64,000 nucleotides of DNA from JAAXHB01 sp965214945. Lineage in GTDB: Bacteria > Actinomycetota > Acidimicrobiia > Acidimicrobiales > Aldehydirespiratoraceae. This document shows, one piece after another, positions 26,969-33,977 of this stretch (positions within the stretch are counted from its first letter, which is position 1; the number at the start of each line of letters is the position of its first letter). A program made the position numbers and the translations under genes. The notes beneath the pieces were generated by a model. The model was given only the letters and a program-made list of their open reading frames with translations, was not told the DNA's origin and ran no database searches. The stretch lies in contig OZ244029.1 of the NCBI GenBank assembly GCA_965214945.1, positions 992,001 through 1,056,000 of the forward strand, given 5' to 3'.

Positions 26969-27427
26969 ATGAGCAGCCCCGAACGCGACTACGGCCCGCC
27001 CACCGAGCGGCCCTATCAGTGCTTCATGGGCCGCTGGGAGGGCGTGTGCAAGAGCTTCACTCCCGGCGGCGACTTCATTGAGTCGAGCGCCGTGCACATG
27101 GACGTGCACTGGCTCGACCGCAACACCTGGCACCTGCACGAGCACTTCGAGAACCTTTATGGTGTGGGCGAGACCGTTTTCAACACGCCGATTACCGTGA
27201 ACGGCAAGCGCTGTTTCGCAAACAGCGACATGATCGATCTGGAGGGTGCCGAACTGACCCCGTTCAACTACGTGTTCACGATCCACAGCCGCGTGTCGGC
27301 CAGCACCGTCTACAACAACCACTACTTCTTAGACCGTGACACTCGCAGAATCATCACCCACAAGGTGCGCGATCAGGTGACGCACGTCTTCCAGATACAG
27401 GACTTCGCCAGGGTGGTGCGGCCATGA
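26969..27427 (+). CDS. Unknown protein, calycin/DUF3598-like pattern
   Basis: Protein of 152 residues without a recognised catalytic motif. It begins with an aromatic-Gly-x-Trp segment (CFMGRWEGVCKSFTPGGDF) followed by alternating polar/hydrophobic strands, the look of a small lipocalin-like beta-barrel. The same opening (GEWFGIPSVFDADG, GRWLGGAEVYDGSG, GTWLVTEYVHDPDG) recurs in the products of 28239, 29186 and 29961, so these four may form one family. Lipocalin-fold relatives such as CpcS-type lyases bind linear tetrapyrroles. ATG 26969 is at the predicted transcription start. Function unknown. Confidence 0.7.
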   Translation: MSSPERDYGPPTERPYQCFMGRWEGVCKSFTPGGDFIESSAVHMDVHWLDRNTWHLHEHFENLYGVGETVFNTPITVNGKRCFANSDMIDLEGAELTPFNYVFTIHSRVSASTVYNNHYFLDRDTRRIITHKVRDQVTHVFQIQDFARVVRP

Positions 27428-28242
27428 TCGTCCAAGACGCCCCGGAGGGCCAGCCCCGCTTCGTCATCGCCATGAGCCAGCACACGGCCTTCGCCGGCAA
27501 GCAGGCTCGGCATTTCGGCAACGAAGAGTTCGCGCCGCTCGACCCCTACGAGCCGCTGGAATTCGTTGTCGCCAATCACGACCGTGGCTGGGACGAGCTG
27601 GACCGCCGGGCCACCCAGAACCCTGCCACCGGTCTTCCCTACAACCTCACGGAGACCCCGCTGACTGAGATCATCTCAACCAGCGCGGGTTCACCTGACT
27701 ACAACTCGAAGCACCATCCGCTCAGCGGGATCATCTCGTCGATGCACAGCTACGGGCTCTATCACGGTCGTTACGGGCTGGCACCCGACAAGATGTTCAT
27801 CGACCGGATCCCCGACGAGTTCCGACCCCAGGTGGATGCCATGTTGGACGCGGAAGTAGCCCGCCAGGACCGCCTGAAAGCCGAGCTGGCCTCTGACCCC
27901 ACCACCGAGGCTTGGAGCAGCGACGAGGTGATTTTCACCGCCTACAAACAGCTCCAATTCTTTGACACGTTCTCGCTGTATTTCCATATGCAGCACCAAG
28001 GGTCGCGTGGCAGCGCCGCCTTCGATCACGTGCCGGCCGGCCCGGGCCGAGACGTGCGGATCTCGGTACGCGAGCACAAAGGGGCGGTCTACGCGCTCGA
28101 CCCTTACCCGTTCGACGCCGACCCCCTGGAGCTGGCCACCGAGGGCCGGTATCTTCTGCCGGCAGAGCCCGGCGCCGACATGGCCGCGGTTATGGCGTCC
28201 ACCACGATCGCCGAGCAGGTCGTGACGCTCGTGGCCGGGTGA
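27424..28242 (+). CDS. DUF3891-like protein
   Basis: Protein of 272 residues matching the DUF3891 pattern: MIVQD... SQHTAFAGKQARHFG, NHDRGWDELDRRATQNPATGLPYNL, SSMHSYGLYHGRYG and QLQFFDTFSLYF. Conserved His20, His52-Asp53 and His108 suggest a metal site in a helical, HD-domain-like bundle. No reaction is known for the family. It overlaps both neighbours by 4 bp (ATGA/GTGA junctions), so it is expressed in fixed ratio with the calycin-like proteins and probably acts on the same compound. Confidence 0.75.
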   Translation: MIVQDAPEGQPRFVIAMSQHTAFAGKQARHFGNEEFAPLDPYEPLEFVVANHDRGWDELDRRATQNPATGLPYNLTETPLTEIISTSAGSPDYNSKHHPLSGIISSMHSYGLYHGRYGLAPDKMFIDRIPDEFRPQVDAMLDAEVARQDRLKAELASDPTTEAWSSDEVIFTAYKQLQFFDTFSLYFHMQHQGSRGSAAFDHVPAGPGRDVRISVREHKGAVYALDPYPFDADPLELATEGRYLLPAEPGADMAAVMASTTIAEQVVTLVAG

Positions 28243-29189
28243 GCCAACCCTCCTTCGAGCCCGGAGAGGGCCGCTGGTTAGGCGGAGCCGAGGTATACGA
28301 CGGCAGCGGACGTTTCGCGGGCACCGGCCAAGACGCACGGGCCGTCCGGCGCGACCTGGGCGGCGCAACTGTGGAGGTCGAGGTCTCGTTCAAGGGGCCG
28401 TTCTGCTTGTCTGGCGCCTATGTGATCGCCGATCACGGCGACTATCGCCTGTACCAGGGCCCGCTGAACTACGGTTACGCGGAAGCTCTCGGCGGCGGGC
28501 TGGTCGATACCAACAACTATTGGCCTGACCTCGGCTTCTCGCAGCGCCTCTTGCTGATGGTGCTGCCCGGAGGCGGAACCCAGCTTTCGCTTGCGCTGCT
28601 GAGCCGGGGGGAGCAGTCCGTCTACACCGTTGTTGGTGAGTACAGCCGCCAGTCGGGCGGCGAGCCTTCTGCCTCCGACCTGGCCAGCCATCCGGACGGC
28701 GGTGACCGGTCCCGCGGTGACAGGGCTGGTCGTTACTCCGCCGGCGATCCCGGGCCTGGGCGGCCCTGTGCGCTCCTGGAGCGCCCCGGCGCTTGGTCGG
28801 GCCAGTTAAACGTCGTAGACGCCGACGGTAACGTCACCGGTGCCACCGACTATTCCGAACGAGTCGTAGACGCCGACGGCGGGCGGAAGCTGGCCACTGC
28901 GCTGTCCGGCACCGGGTTCGCCGGAGACGCCGCCGTCGTGTTCACCACCGACGGCCGGCAGCGCTGGACCGGCGGCGGGGCCGTAGTCGGGAGCGAGAGC
29001 GTGTGGGGTGGACGGGCGCTTGCCGGCAACCTGCTTTTTGACGGCAGCCGCCTCCGCTTGTGGCGCCGCGAGGTGGTACGCCGGGACGGGGCTTGCAAAG
29101 GAGTCCTTCACGTTTGGTACCGGGGCGGCGCTCGGATCGGGGCCGCTTTCGGTGTGCTCGACTTCGCGCCTGCCGGCCGGCGGCCGTGA
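28239..29189 (+). CDS. Unknown two-domain protein, calycin-like family
   Basis: Protein of 316 residues with two beta-rich parts, about 8-140 and 180-312, joined by a Ser/Gly/Asp-rich linker. The first contains GGGLVDTNNYWPDLGF...LSLALLSRGEQSVYTVVGEYSR, aligned with GALVDSHYYSPAWRAALNT...YSSLLYEGPAILAVFNGVYRN in the product of 29961-30911, so the two are paralogues. Each half starts with a W-x-G segment. No catalytic motif, signal peptide or membrane helix. GTG start overlaps the preceding stop. Confidence 0.65.
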   Translation: MSQPSFEPGEGRWLGGAEVYDGSGRFAGTGQDARAVRRDLGGATVEVEVSFKGPFCLSGAYVIADHGDYRLYQGPLNYGYAEALGGGLVDTNNYWPDLGFSQRLLLMVLPGGGTQLSLALLSRGEQSVYTVVGEYSRQSGGEPSASDLASHPDGGDRSRGDRAGRYSAGDPGPGRPCALLERPGAWSGQLNVVDADGNVTGATDYSERVVDADGGRKLATALSGTGFAGDAAVVFTTDGRQRWTGGGAVVGSESVWGGRALAGNLLFDGSRLRLWRREVVRRDGACKGVLHVWYRGGARIGAAFGVLDFAPAGRRP

Positions 29190-29842
29190 CCGACCGTTTC
29201 GGCGGAACCTGGCTGGTCACCGAATACGTCCACGACCCTGACGGCCGCTTCGCCGGGGTCGTTCGCCAGCAGCGCACGGTCGAGACTCTGGCTCCGGGCC
29301 GAATCCGCGTGACGCAGGTTTGCGAGCCCGATAAGCGGCTCACCCGGCATCCGATGGGGGCTTTTGCCGGCAGGTGGGTCTTCGAGGGGACAACCGAGGG
29401 GGCGCTGCGGGTCTACGAGGGCCCCGACGTGGTGGGCTACGGCGTCGAATGGTCGCCAGGAGCCATGACCAGCCAGGGCCTATGGCCTCGCTTCGGGCAC
29501 GCTTTCGAGTCTTACGCCGTTGTGATCGCGCCGGAACGGCAGCTCACAGGCGGGTTCTTCGCCCTAGCCGGGCGCTCGGTGGCCGACATCGTCGGCGTGG
29601 CCCAGCCCGACCGCGGTGAGTGGCCAGCGCTCGACATGGCCGCTGAACCGCCCAGACTCGATTGCGAAGGTCCCGGCATCCAGCGTCGTGTGGGACCGCT
29701 GGCCGTGGCTGAGGTGTGGCCGTCGCCCACTGAGAAGGTGCGGATGCTCGCACTGACCGACGAGACCACAAGACGCTCGTTCACCATTGTCGACCGGCGG
29801 ATTCCGCAGGGCCGCGACGTGACGGTGTCGGTGCTCACCTGA
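29186..29842 (+). CDS. Unknown protein, calycin-like family
   Basis: Protein of 218 residues starting at GTG 29186 (GTGA overlap). The N-terminus FGGTWLVTEYVHDPDGRFAGVVRQQRTVE resembles the opening of the other calycin-like proteins here; a second similar element begins near residue 55 (GAFAGRWVFEGTTEG). Beta-strand-rich, soluble, no recognised motif. Last gene of the plus-strand unit controlled from operator copy A. Confidence 0.65.
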   Translation: MTDRFGGTWLVTEYVHDPDGRFAGVVRQQRTVETLAPGRIRVTQVCEPDKRLTRHPMGAFAGRWVFEGTTEGALRVYEGPDVVGYGVEWSPGAMTSQGLWPRFGHAFESYAVVIAPERQLTGGFFALAGRSVADIVGVAQPDRGEWPALDMAAEPPRLDCEGPGIQRRVGPLAVAEVWPSPTEKVRMLALTDETTRRSFTIVDRRIPQGRDVTVSVLT

Positions 29843-29851
29843 CAGTCCGTA

Positions 29852-29881
29852 CCGGCCGGCCCCTACCGACCGGGCGGCCGG
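29852..29881. terminator. Possible bidirectional terminator hairpin
   Basis: CCGGCC(G)GCCC (29852-29862) can pair with GGGCGGCCGG (29872-29881), ten pairs with one bulged G and a 9-nt loop, between the convergent ends at 29842 and 29961. No T-tract, so intrinsic termination is uncertain. Confidence 0.35.
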
Positions 29882-29960
29882 CTTTGCGGGGCCGGAGTTG
29901 CCGATTTGTGGGTTTGCGGAGCCGGGGGACCGGGGTTGCCAGGATCCGGCCCGGGCCGGG

Positions 29961-30911
29961 TCAGGTGTCGGGGTTCCAGTACAGCGGGCCGAACACGATG
30001 TGGGTCATGACGTCGCCGTCGTAGAGCTTCCACGCCACCGCCATGGTGTGGTCGCGGTCGATGATGAACTCGCGGCCGCGGATCTTGAAGGCTTCCGTGC
30101 TGTGGTACTGGTTGGTGTACAAGGCCCGGCCGTAGGCGATGGCGTTGCCGAACAGCTCGGGCCCGCCGTAGGTGTGGCGGTTGCCGATCCTTGTACGCGT
30201 GTAGGTGAACGACCGGTCGATCGCCCCGCTCATACTCCATGTCTGGCTGGACTGCACGAGATCGCTCGGCGAGTGTCGGATCTCGACGTCGACTGTTCCC
30301 TGCCTGGACTGGTCGGCGCCGTACGCGTCGCAAGTGCCGGTCCAGGTTCCGCTGGTGCGGTCGGGCAGGACGTGCGGCCATGAGGCCAGCTCCTTCTCCC
30401 GTTCTAGGAAGGCGTCGATGGCCGCTCGCGTCTCGGCGTTCGTATCGTAGTCGACGGCGTTGCGGTACACGCCGTTGAAGACGGCCAGAATAGCCGGCCC
30501 CTCATACAGCAGCGACGAATAAACCTGCGTCACCTCGTCGGGGAGGATCTGGTTGATGGTGTTCAGCGCGGCCCGCCAAGCCGGCGAATAGTAGTGCGAG
30601 TCGACGAGGGCGCCGTAGGGATGGCCGGCGCCGTAGAAATCAGGGCCGAGGTATATGCGGTTCTTGCCGGTGTCGTTCACGCCGAAGGCGAACTCGCTCA
30701 CTTCGAACCGGTTCCGCAGCGGTCCGGTGTTCATGAAATTGCATTGCATGTAGTAGGTGGTCACGCCGTCCTCGAAGACACTGGAGCGGTTCACCTTGTT
30801 GAACCCGGTGTGACTGCCGTCGGCGTCGAACACTGAGGGGATGCCGAACCACTCGCCGGTAATGCGCTGCTGCCACTCGCTCGGTTGCTCCGGCTGGGCC
30901 TTGTCGCTCAC
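29961..30911 (-). CDS. Unknown two-domain protein, calycin-like family
   Basis: Protein of 316 residues, paralogue of the product of 28239-29189. First domain: ITGEWFGIPSVFDADGSHTGF...YGALVDSHYYSPAW; second domain from about residue 190: GTWTGTCDAYGADQSRQG...FIIDRDHTMAVAWKLYDGD. Predominantly beta. GTG start with GGAGG five bases upstream. It is the last gene of the RCCR-Rieske-RCCR-like operon (15 bp after the previous stop), which ties this protein family physically to the oxygenase. Confidence 0.7.
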   Translation of the reverse strand: MSDKAQPEQPSEWQQRITGEWFGIPSVFDADGSHTGFNKVNRSSVFEDGVTTYYMQCNFMNTGPLRNRFEVSEFAFGVNDTGKNRIYLGPDFYGAGHPYGALVDSHYYSPAWRAALNTINQILPDEVTQVYSSLLYEGPAILAVFNGVYRNAVDYDTNAETRAAIDAFLEREKELASWPHVLPDRTSGTWTGTCDAYGADQSRQGTVDVEIRHSPSDLVQSSQTWSMSGAIDRSFTYTRTRIGNRHTYGGPELFGNAIAYGRALYTNQYHSTEAFKIRGREFIIDRDHTMAVAWKLYDGDVMTHIVFGPLYWNPDT

Positions 30912-30926
30912 TGATCCTCCTTCGCG

Positions 30927-31649
30927 TTAGACGCCGTTGCGGCCTGCGTTGCGGAGGCTGGCACGGATCGAAGCGCTGACCTCAGGGCCCAGGAGCCGGT
31001 CCACTTGAGCCCAGACCGGGTCGACCCGCGTGTTGAAGAGGGCAGCCCGGTTGCGGCGGTCACGCTCGGCTAGGTCAGCCTCGGTGATCCCGTCCAGAAC
31101 CTCCGCCGGCACCCCCTCGCGGACCAGGCCGAGCCAGTGGTCGCGGTAAGCCGCCACCGTCGGACCGATGGAGGCGAACGCGGTCTCATCGGCACGGCAG
31201 GCCAGCATCCAGGCCGACATGAGCTGCCACTGCAAGGGGGAGAGGTGCGCCGGTGACAGCCCGCCGATGCCGGCCAAGGCATCGTGGGCTTCGGTGAGCG
31301 GCCCGAAGCAGTGGTTCAAGTAGGCCAGGTGCGCGCCCGGGTCGACCCTGGGGATCAGATCGAGGTGGAAAGCGTAGTGCGGTCCGGCCAGCACCGAGTC
31401 CAGCGTGAAGTGCGGCACGGCGCTGTCCGGCGGGGTGAAGGCGAAGATCATGTGGCTGTCGAGCCCGAACGCGTCCACGGTCATGCCCACGTACACCAGG
31501 CTCACTCCGCCGCCGACCAGCACCCGATGACTCCCGACCGGGCTGCCGTCGAGGACGCTCACCAGCTCGACGTCGTGGGCCTCGGCCAGGGCCAGAGGGT
31601 CGGCGATGGCCTCCAGCGTCTCGTGAACCAGATCCCAGGTGAGGCTCAT
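30927..31649 (-). CDS. RCCR/bilin-reductase-like protein 2
   Basis: Protein of 240 residues. DSAVPHFTLDSV (75-86) and FHLDLIPRVDPGAHLAYLNHCFGPL (about 94-118) match the core of the ferredoxin-dependent bilin reductase superfamily, in particular red chlorophyll catabolite reductase (PxFxxE/D... LDLPxRKDLxxxxxYLxxYY); the end RDRRNRAALFNTRVDPVWAQVDRLLGPEVSASIRASL also follows the RCCR C-terminus as I remember it. Such enzymes reduce linear tetrapyrroles with electrons from ferredoxin. ATG 31649 is preceded by GGAGG and overlaps the Rieske stop by 4 bp. Whether the key acid residues are conserved must be tested by alignment. Confidence 0.75.
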   Translation of the reverse strand: MSLTWDLVHETLEAIADPLALAEAHDVELVSVLDGSPVGSHRVLVGGGVSLVYVGMTVDAFGLDSHMIFAFTPPDSAVPHFTLDSVLAGPHYAFHLDLIPRVDPGAHLAYLNHCFGPLTEAHDALAGIGGLSPAHLSPLQWQLMSAWMLACRADETAFASIGPTVAAYRDHWLGLVREGVPAEVLDGITEADLAERDRRNRAALFNTRVDPVWAQVDRLLGPEVSASIRASLRNAGRNGV

Positions 31650-32809
31650 TCGGCCTCCGGGGGCCGGACGGTGTCCGCTTTCACCGCAGGAAACACCCAG
31701 GCGCGGGCCGTCTCGGGGTCGGCGGCCCGCGCCGGTGACGCGATCACCGCTGCGCGCCGGTTGGCTTCGGCGCCGACTGGCGAGGCCAGGCCGAGCCCTC
31801 GGTCGAGGCAGTCTTGGCGCCAGCGCCGGTAAGCCAGCTGTATCGAGTCGGACTTGACGTGGAGCTCGGCGGCCAGATCGAATGGCAGCAGCTCCGGGCG
31901 CTGGCCCTCGACGGTAGGCCTGTCTTCGCGAAAGATCTTCAGCGTTCGCCGGAGAGAGTCGCGGTCGGCCCACTTGCCTGTGAAGAAGTTGCGGAGCATA
32001 CAGAACTTGGAGATCGTGCGGTGCTCATCGATCGGGACGGCGGCGGTGTAGATCCGGATCTCGCCCAGAGGCGGACGGACTATGAGCAACGACATGTTGG
32101 GCGGGTAGAAGCCAGTGGTAGCGCGCACGGGAGGCCGTTCCCCCTTGGTTTTGTAAACCCTGGCCCAGATGCCGCTCGGCGAGGGCGGGTCGAGATCGAC
32201 GCTGGCGATCACCGAGGCCAGGTGGCCGCCTTCGAGCTTGCGCTCTAGTTGGTAGTCCTGGATCTCAGGTTTGTCGGGGTTTCCGAACGATCCGGCGTGC
32301 ACGAAAGGCGTGTGGGCGATATCAACCGCGTTCTCCAACACTCGGTCGTGGCTCGCCTGCCATTCGAAGGTCCCCGACACGGCCCGGCATCCCTTCCTCC
32401 GGGCCCCGGGCACGGGATCGAGTCCGTCCAATGCGGGAAGCGGCGGCCGCTCGGGTTCGGCGGCATCGCCAAGAAACGCCCAAACGAACCCGTAGCGTTC
32501 TACGCACGGGTATGTGTCGATCCGGGCTTTGCGGGGGATGGGCGCGTCCGGCCGGTTGGCCGGGATCCTCACGCAACGACCGTCGGAGTCGTAGCGCCAT
32601 CCGTGGTAGGGGCACTCCAGGCAGTTGTCCACGACCCGGCCGCCCGACAGAGAGCCGCCCCGGTGGACGCACAGGTCGGACTGGGCGTGAACAGACCCGT
32701 CCGAGGAGCGGTATAGCACCAGGTCGTGGCCGTCGACGGGCACCTTCACCGGCTGCTCGCTCACGGCAGAACCGAGTTCTATCGCATACCAATGGTTCTT
32801 GATGAGCAC
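31646..32809 (-). CDS. Rieske non-heme iron oxygenase, alpha subunit
   Basis: Mononuclear iron oxygenase of 387 residues. The [2Fe-2S] Rieske site is Cys47-x-His49 and Cys66-x2-His69 (CVHRGG, CPYHGW). The catalytic iron ligands start at Asp163-x2-His166-x4-His171 (VDIAHTPFVH). Layout is that of single-component-type oxygenases such as vanillate demethylase and plant pheophorbide a oxygenase (PAO). No reductase or ferredoxin gene lies nearby, so electrons come from a housekeeping ferredoxin. It is flanked on both sides by RCCR-like genes in one operon, the enzyme pair that in plants opens and reduces the chlorin ring. GTG start with GGAGGG upstream. Confidence 0.9.
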   Translation of the reverse strand: MLIKNHWYAIELGSAVSEQPVKVPVDGHDLVLYRSSDGSVHAQSDLCVHRGGSLSGGRVVDNCLECPYHGWRYDSDGRCVRIPANRPDAPIPRKARIDTYPCVERYGFVWAFLGDAAEPERPPLPALDGLDPVPGARRKGCRAVSGTFEWQASHDRVLENAVDIAHTPFVHAGSFGNPDKPEIQDYQLERKLEGGHLASVIASVDLDPPSPSGIWARVYKTKGERPPVRATTGFYPPNMSLLIVRPPLGEIRIYTAAVPIDEHRTISKFCMLRNFFTGKWADRDSLRRTLKIFREDRPTVEGQRPELLPFDLAAELHVKSDSIQLAYRRWRQDCLDRGLGLASPVGAEANRRAAVIASPARAADPETARAWVFPAVKADTVRPPEAE

Positions 32810-32810
32810 G

Positions 32811-33695
32811 TCATCCCTCCGGTCGTGTCGCCTGGTTCGGTTCTGTCGGGCCTGACGGTTGGACCTGTTCGCCGGGGCGGGGCAGAAGGCGGTCGGCGCC
32901 CCAGAGGGCCCGTACCAGCCGGTCGGTCATCTCTTGGCCGAAGAAGCGCACGCCCATGACGTTGGCCGGGTCTCGCTCGGCGATGTTGCGGCGCCGGGCG
33001 AGATCGCAGGCTGCCAGCGCCGGACGCCGGTCCGGGTGGACCGGCTCGGCAGCGTCCACGTAGCCGAACCACCGGTCGAGCCGATCGCAGGCCAGGTCGC
33101 GTATCTGGCGAAGCCGGCGCTCGGTGGCCTCGGTGGTGAAGCAGAGCGCGACATGCGACAGCGACTGGCGGACGTAGAGCGATTTCGAGGTGAAGGGAAT
33201 AAGACCGGGATCGGCCCGGGCTTCCAGGAACTGCTCGTTCAGCGGACCGTAGAACCTGTCAAGGGCGTCGGTGTCGACCATGAGATCGGAGCGGGGCACG
33301 TAGTCGACGTAGAACCACACGTCGGGCAGCGTCCCGCAGGCGAACCCGAAGTGCGGCACCGCGATGTGAGGCCCCAGCCAAACCGTGACATGCATGTTCG
33401 TGAACCCGATGAGAGGATTGCCGACCCTGCTGTGCACGAGCCAGTCGATCTCGCTGCCGGCGTAGGCGGCCAGACGTCCTGCCGGATACTGCGAGGCGCC
33501 CCGGTACGACTCCAGTTCGTTGGTGCTGGGATCACGCGCCACTTCAAAGCGTTCGCGAAGCCTGGAAGTCAACTCGTCGGTGATGGCCCACAGCCTGTTG
33601 GCCGTTTCTGTGGTATCGCGGTTGGCACTACGGTCGAAGATCTCCTCGACTCCCTCGAGTGTCTCCCGCATGTTCAGTTCCCGCGATCGTGCCAT
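32811..33695 (-). CDS. RCCR/bilin-reductase-like protein 1
   Basis: Protein of 294 residues resembling red chlorophyll catabolite reductase over most of its length: an SEIDWLVHSRVGNPL segment (81-95), a central VPHFGFACG (113-121) with YVDYVPRSDLMVDTDALDRFY (129-149), PFTSKSLYVRQSLSHVALCF (167-186) and a C-terminal RNIAERDPANVMGVRFFGQEMTDRLVRAL. These align by eye with plant RCCR (LDLPHRKDL, SPSLFVRSAFSP, FPRMFGEEVSSRVV). First gene of the operon, 54 nt behind the predicted start site of the promoter at 33756-33784. Where plant RCCR has Glu in the PNFVVE segment, this protein has Ala, so chemistry may differ. Confidence 0.75.
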   Translation of the reverse strand: MARSRELNMRETLEGVEEIFDRSANRDTTETANRLWAITDELTSRLRERFEVARDPSTNELESYRGASQYPAGRLAAYAGSEIDWLVHSRVGNPLIGFTNMHVTVWLGPHIAVPHFGFACGTLPDVWFYVDYVPRSDLMVDTDALDRFYGPLNEQFLEARADPGLIPFTSKSLYVRQSLSHVALCFTTEATERRLRQIRDLACDRLDRWFGYVDAAEPVHPDRRPALAACDLARRRNIAERDPANVMGVRFFGQEMTDRLVRALWGADRLLPRPGEQVQPSGPTEPNQATRPEG

Positions 33696-33725
33696 GTGCC
33701 GGCCGGAGCCCGAAGTACCAGCCGC

Positions 33726-33751
33726 GTTCCGTTCAGCGGAACAGTGTTTCA
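33726..33751 (+). promoter_or_regulatory. IclR-type operator, copy B
   Basis: GTTCCG (33726-33731), CGGAAC (33737-33742) and GTTTCA (33746-33751), same spacing as the other copies. It lies immediately downstream of the minus-strand promoter 33756-33784, covering the initial transcribed region of the RCCR-Rieske operon, a position suited to repression. Confidence 0.78.
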
Positions 33752-33755
33752 GTAA

Positions 33756-33784
33756 ATGATATCATGCTGGCCGCAAGGTGTCAA
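33756..33784 (-). promoter_or_regulatory. Strong predicted promoter of the RCCR-Rieske operon
   Basis: On the minus strand TTGACA (33784-33779), a 17-bp spacer and TATCAT (33761-33756). The -10 sits in the palindrome ATGATATCAT, so TATCAT is also present on the plus strand (33760-33765) with GGAACA 16 bp upstream; bidirectional initiation towards 33978 is possible. Confidence 0.65.
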
Positions 33785-33840
33785 CACGTCGATGTTTATA
33801 TGCGAAGCGGCAGGATCGGCTGTCGGAAGACGGAAAGCCG

Positions 33841-33945
33841 GCGGGACGAACCGGGTGGTCAGAAGCCGGAAACAGCGTGACCGCGGGCGCGAATGGCGGC
33901 CAACGTCAGGGCGGGACGAACCGGGTGGTCAGAAGCCGGAAACAG
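33841..33945. repeat. Two exact 35-bp direct repeats
   Basis: The 35-bp sequence at 33841-33875 is repeated without change at 33911-33945 (period 70 bp), upstream of the CitE-like gene. Each copy ends in CCGGAAACAG, which resembles half of the operator motif. Short frames running through it lack a start with ribosome-binding site, so it is probably non-coding leader DNA. Confidence 0.8.
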
Positions 33946-33977
33946 GTGTTAGGGGCCGGAATGAGAGGTGACGGGTA

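Noticed and set aside
26969..27427. SGR-type Mg-dechelatase
   Set aside because: I looked for the staygreen pattern in this and the other unknown proteins (26969-30911) and did not see it; the dechelation step remains unassigned.
33756..33971. Small protein of 71 residues between operator B and the CitE-like gene
   Set aside because: Composed mostly of the 35-bp repeat, no ribosome-binding site, start within the promoter palindrome.
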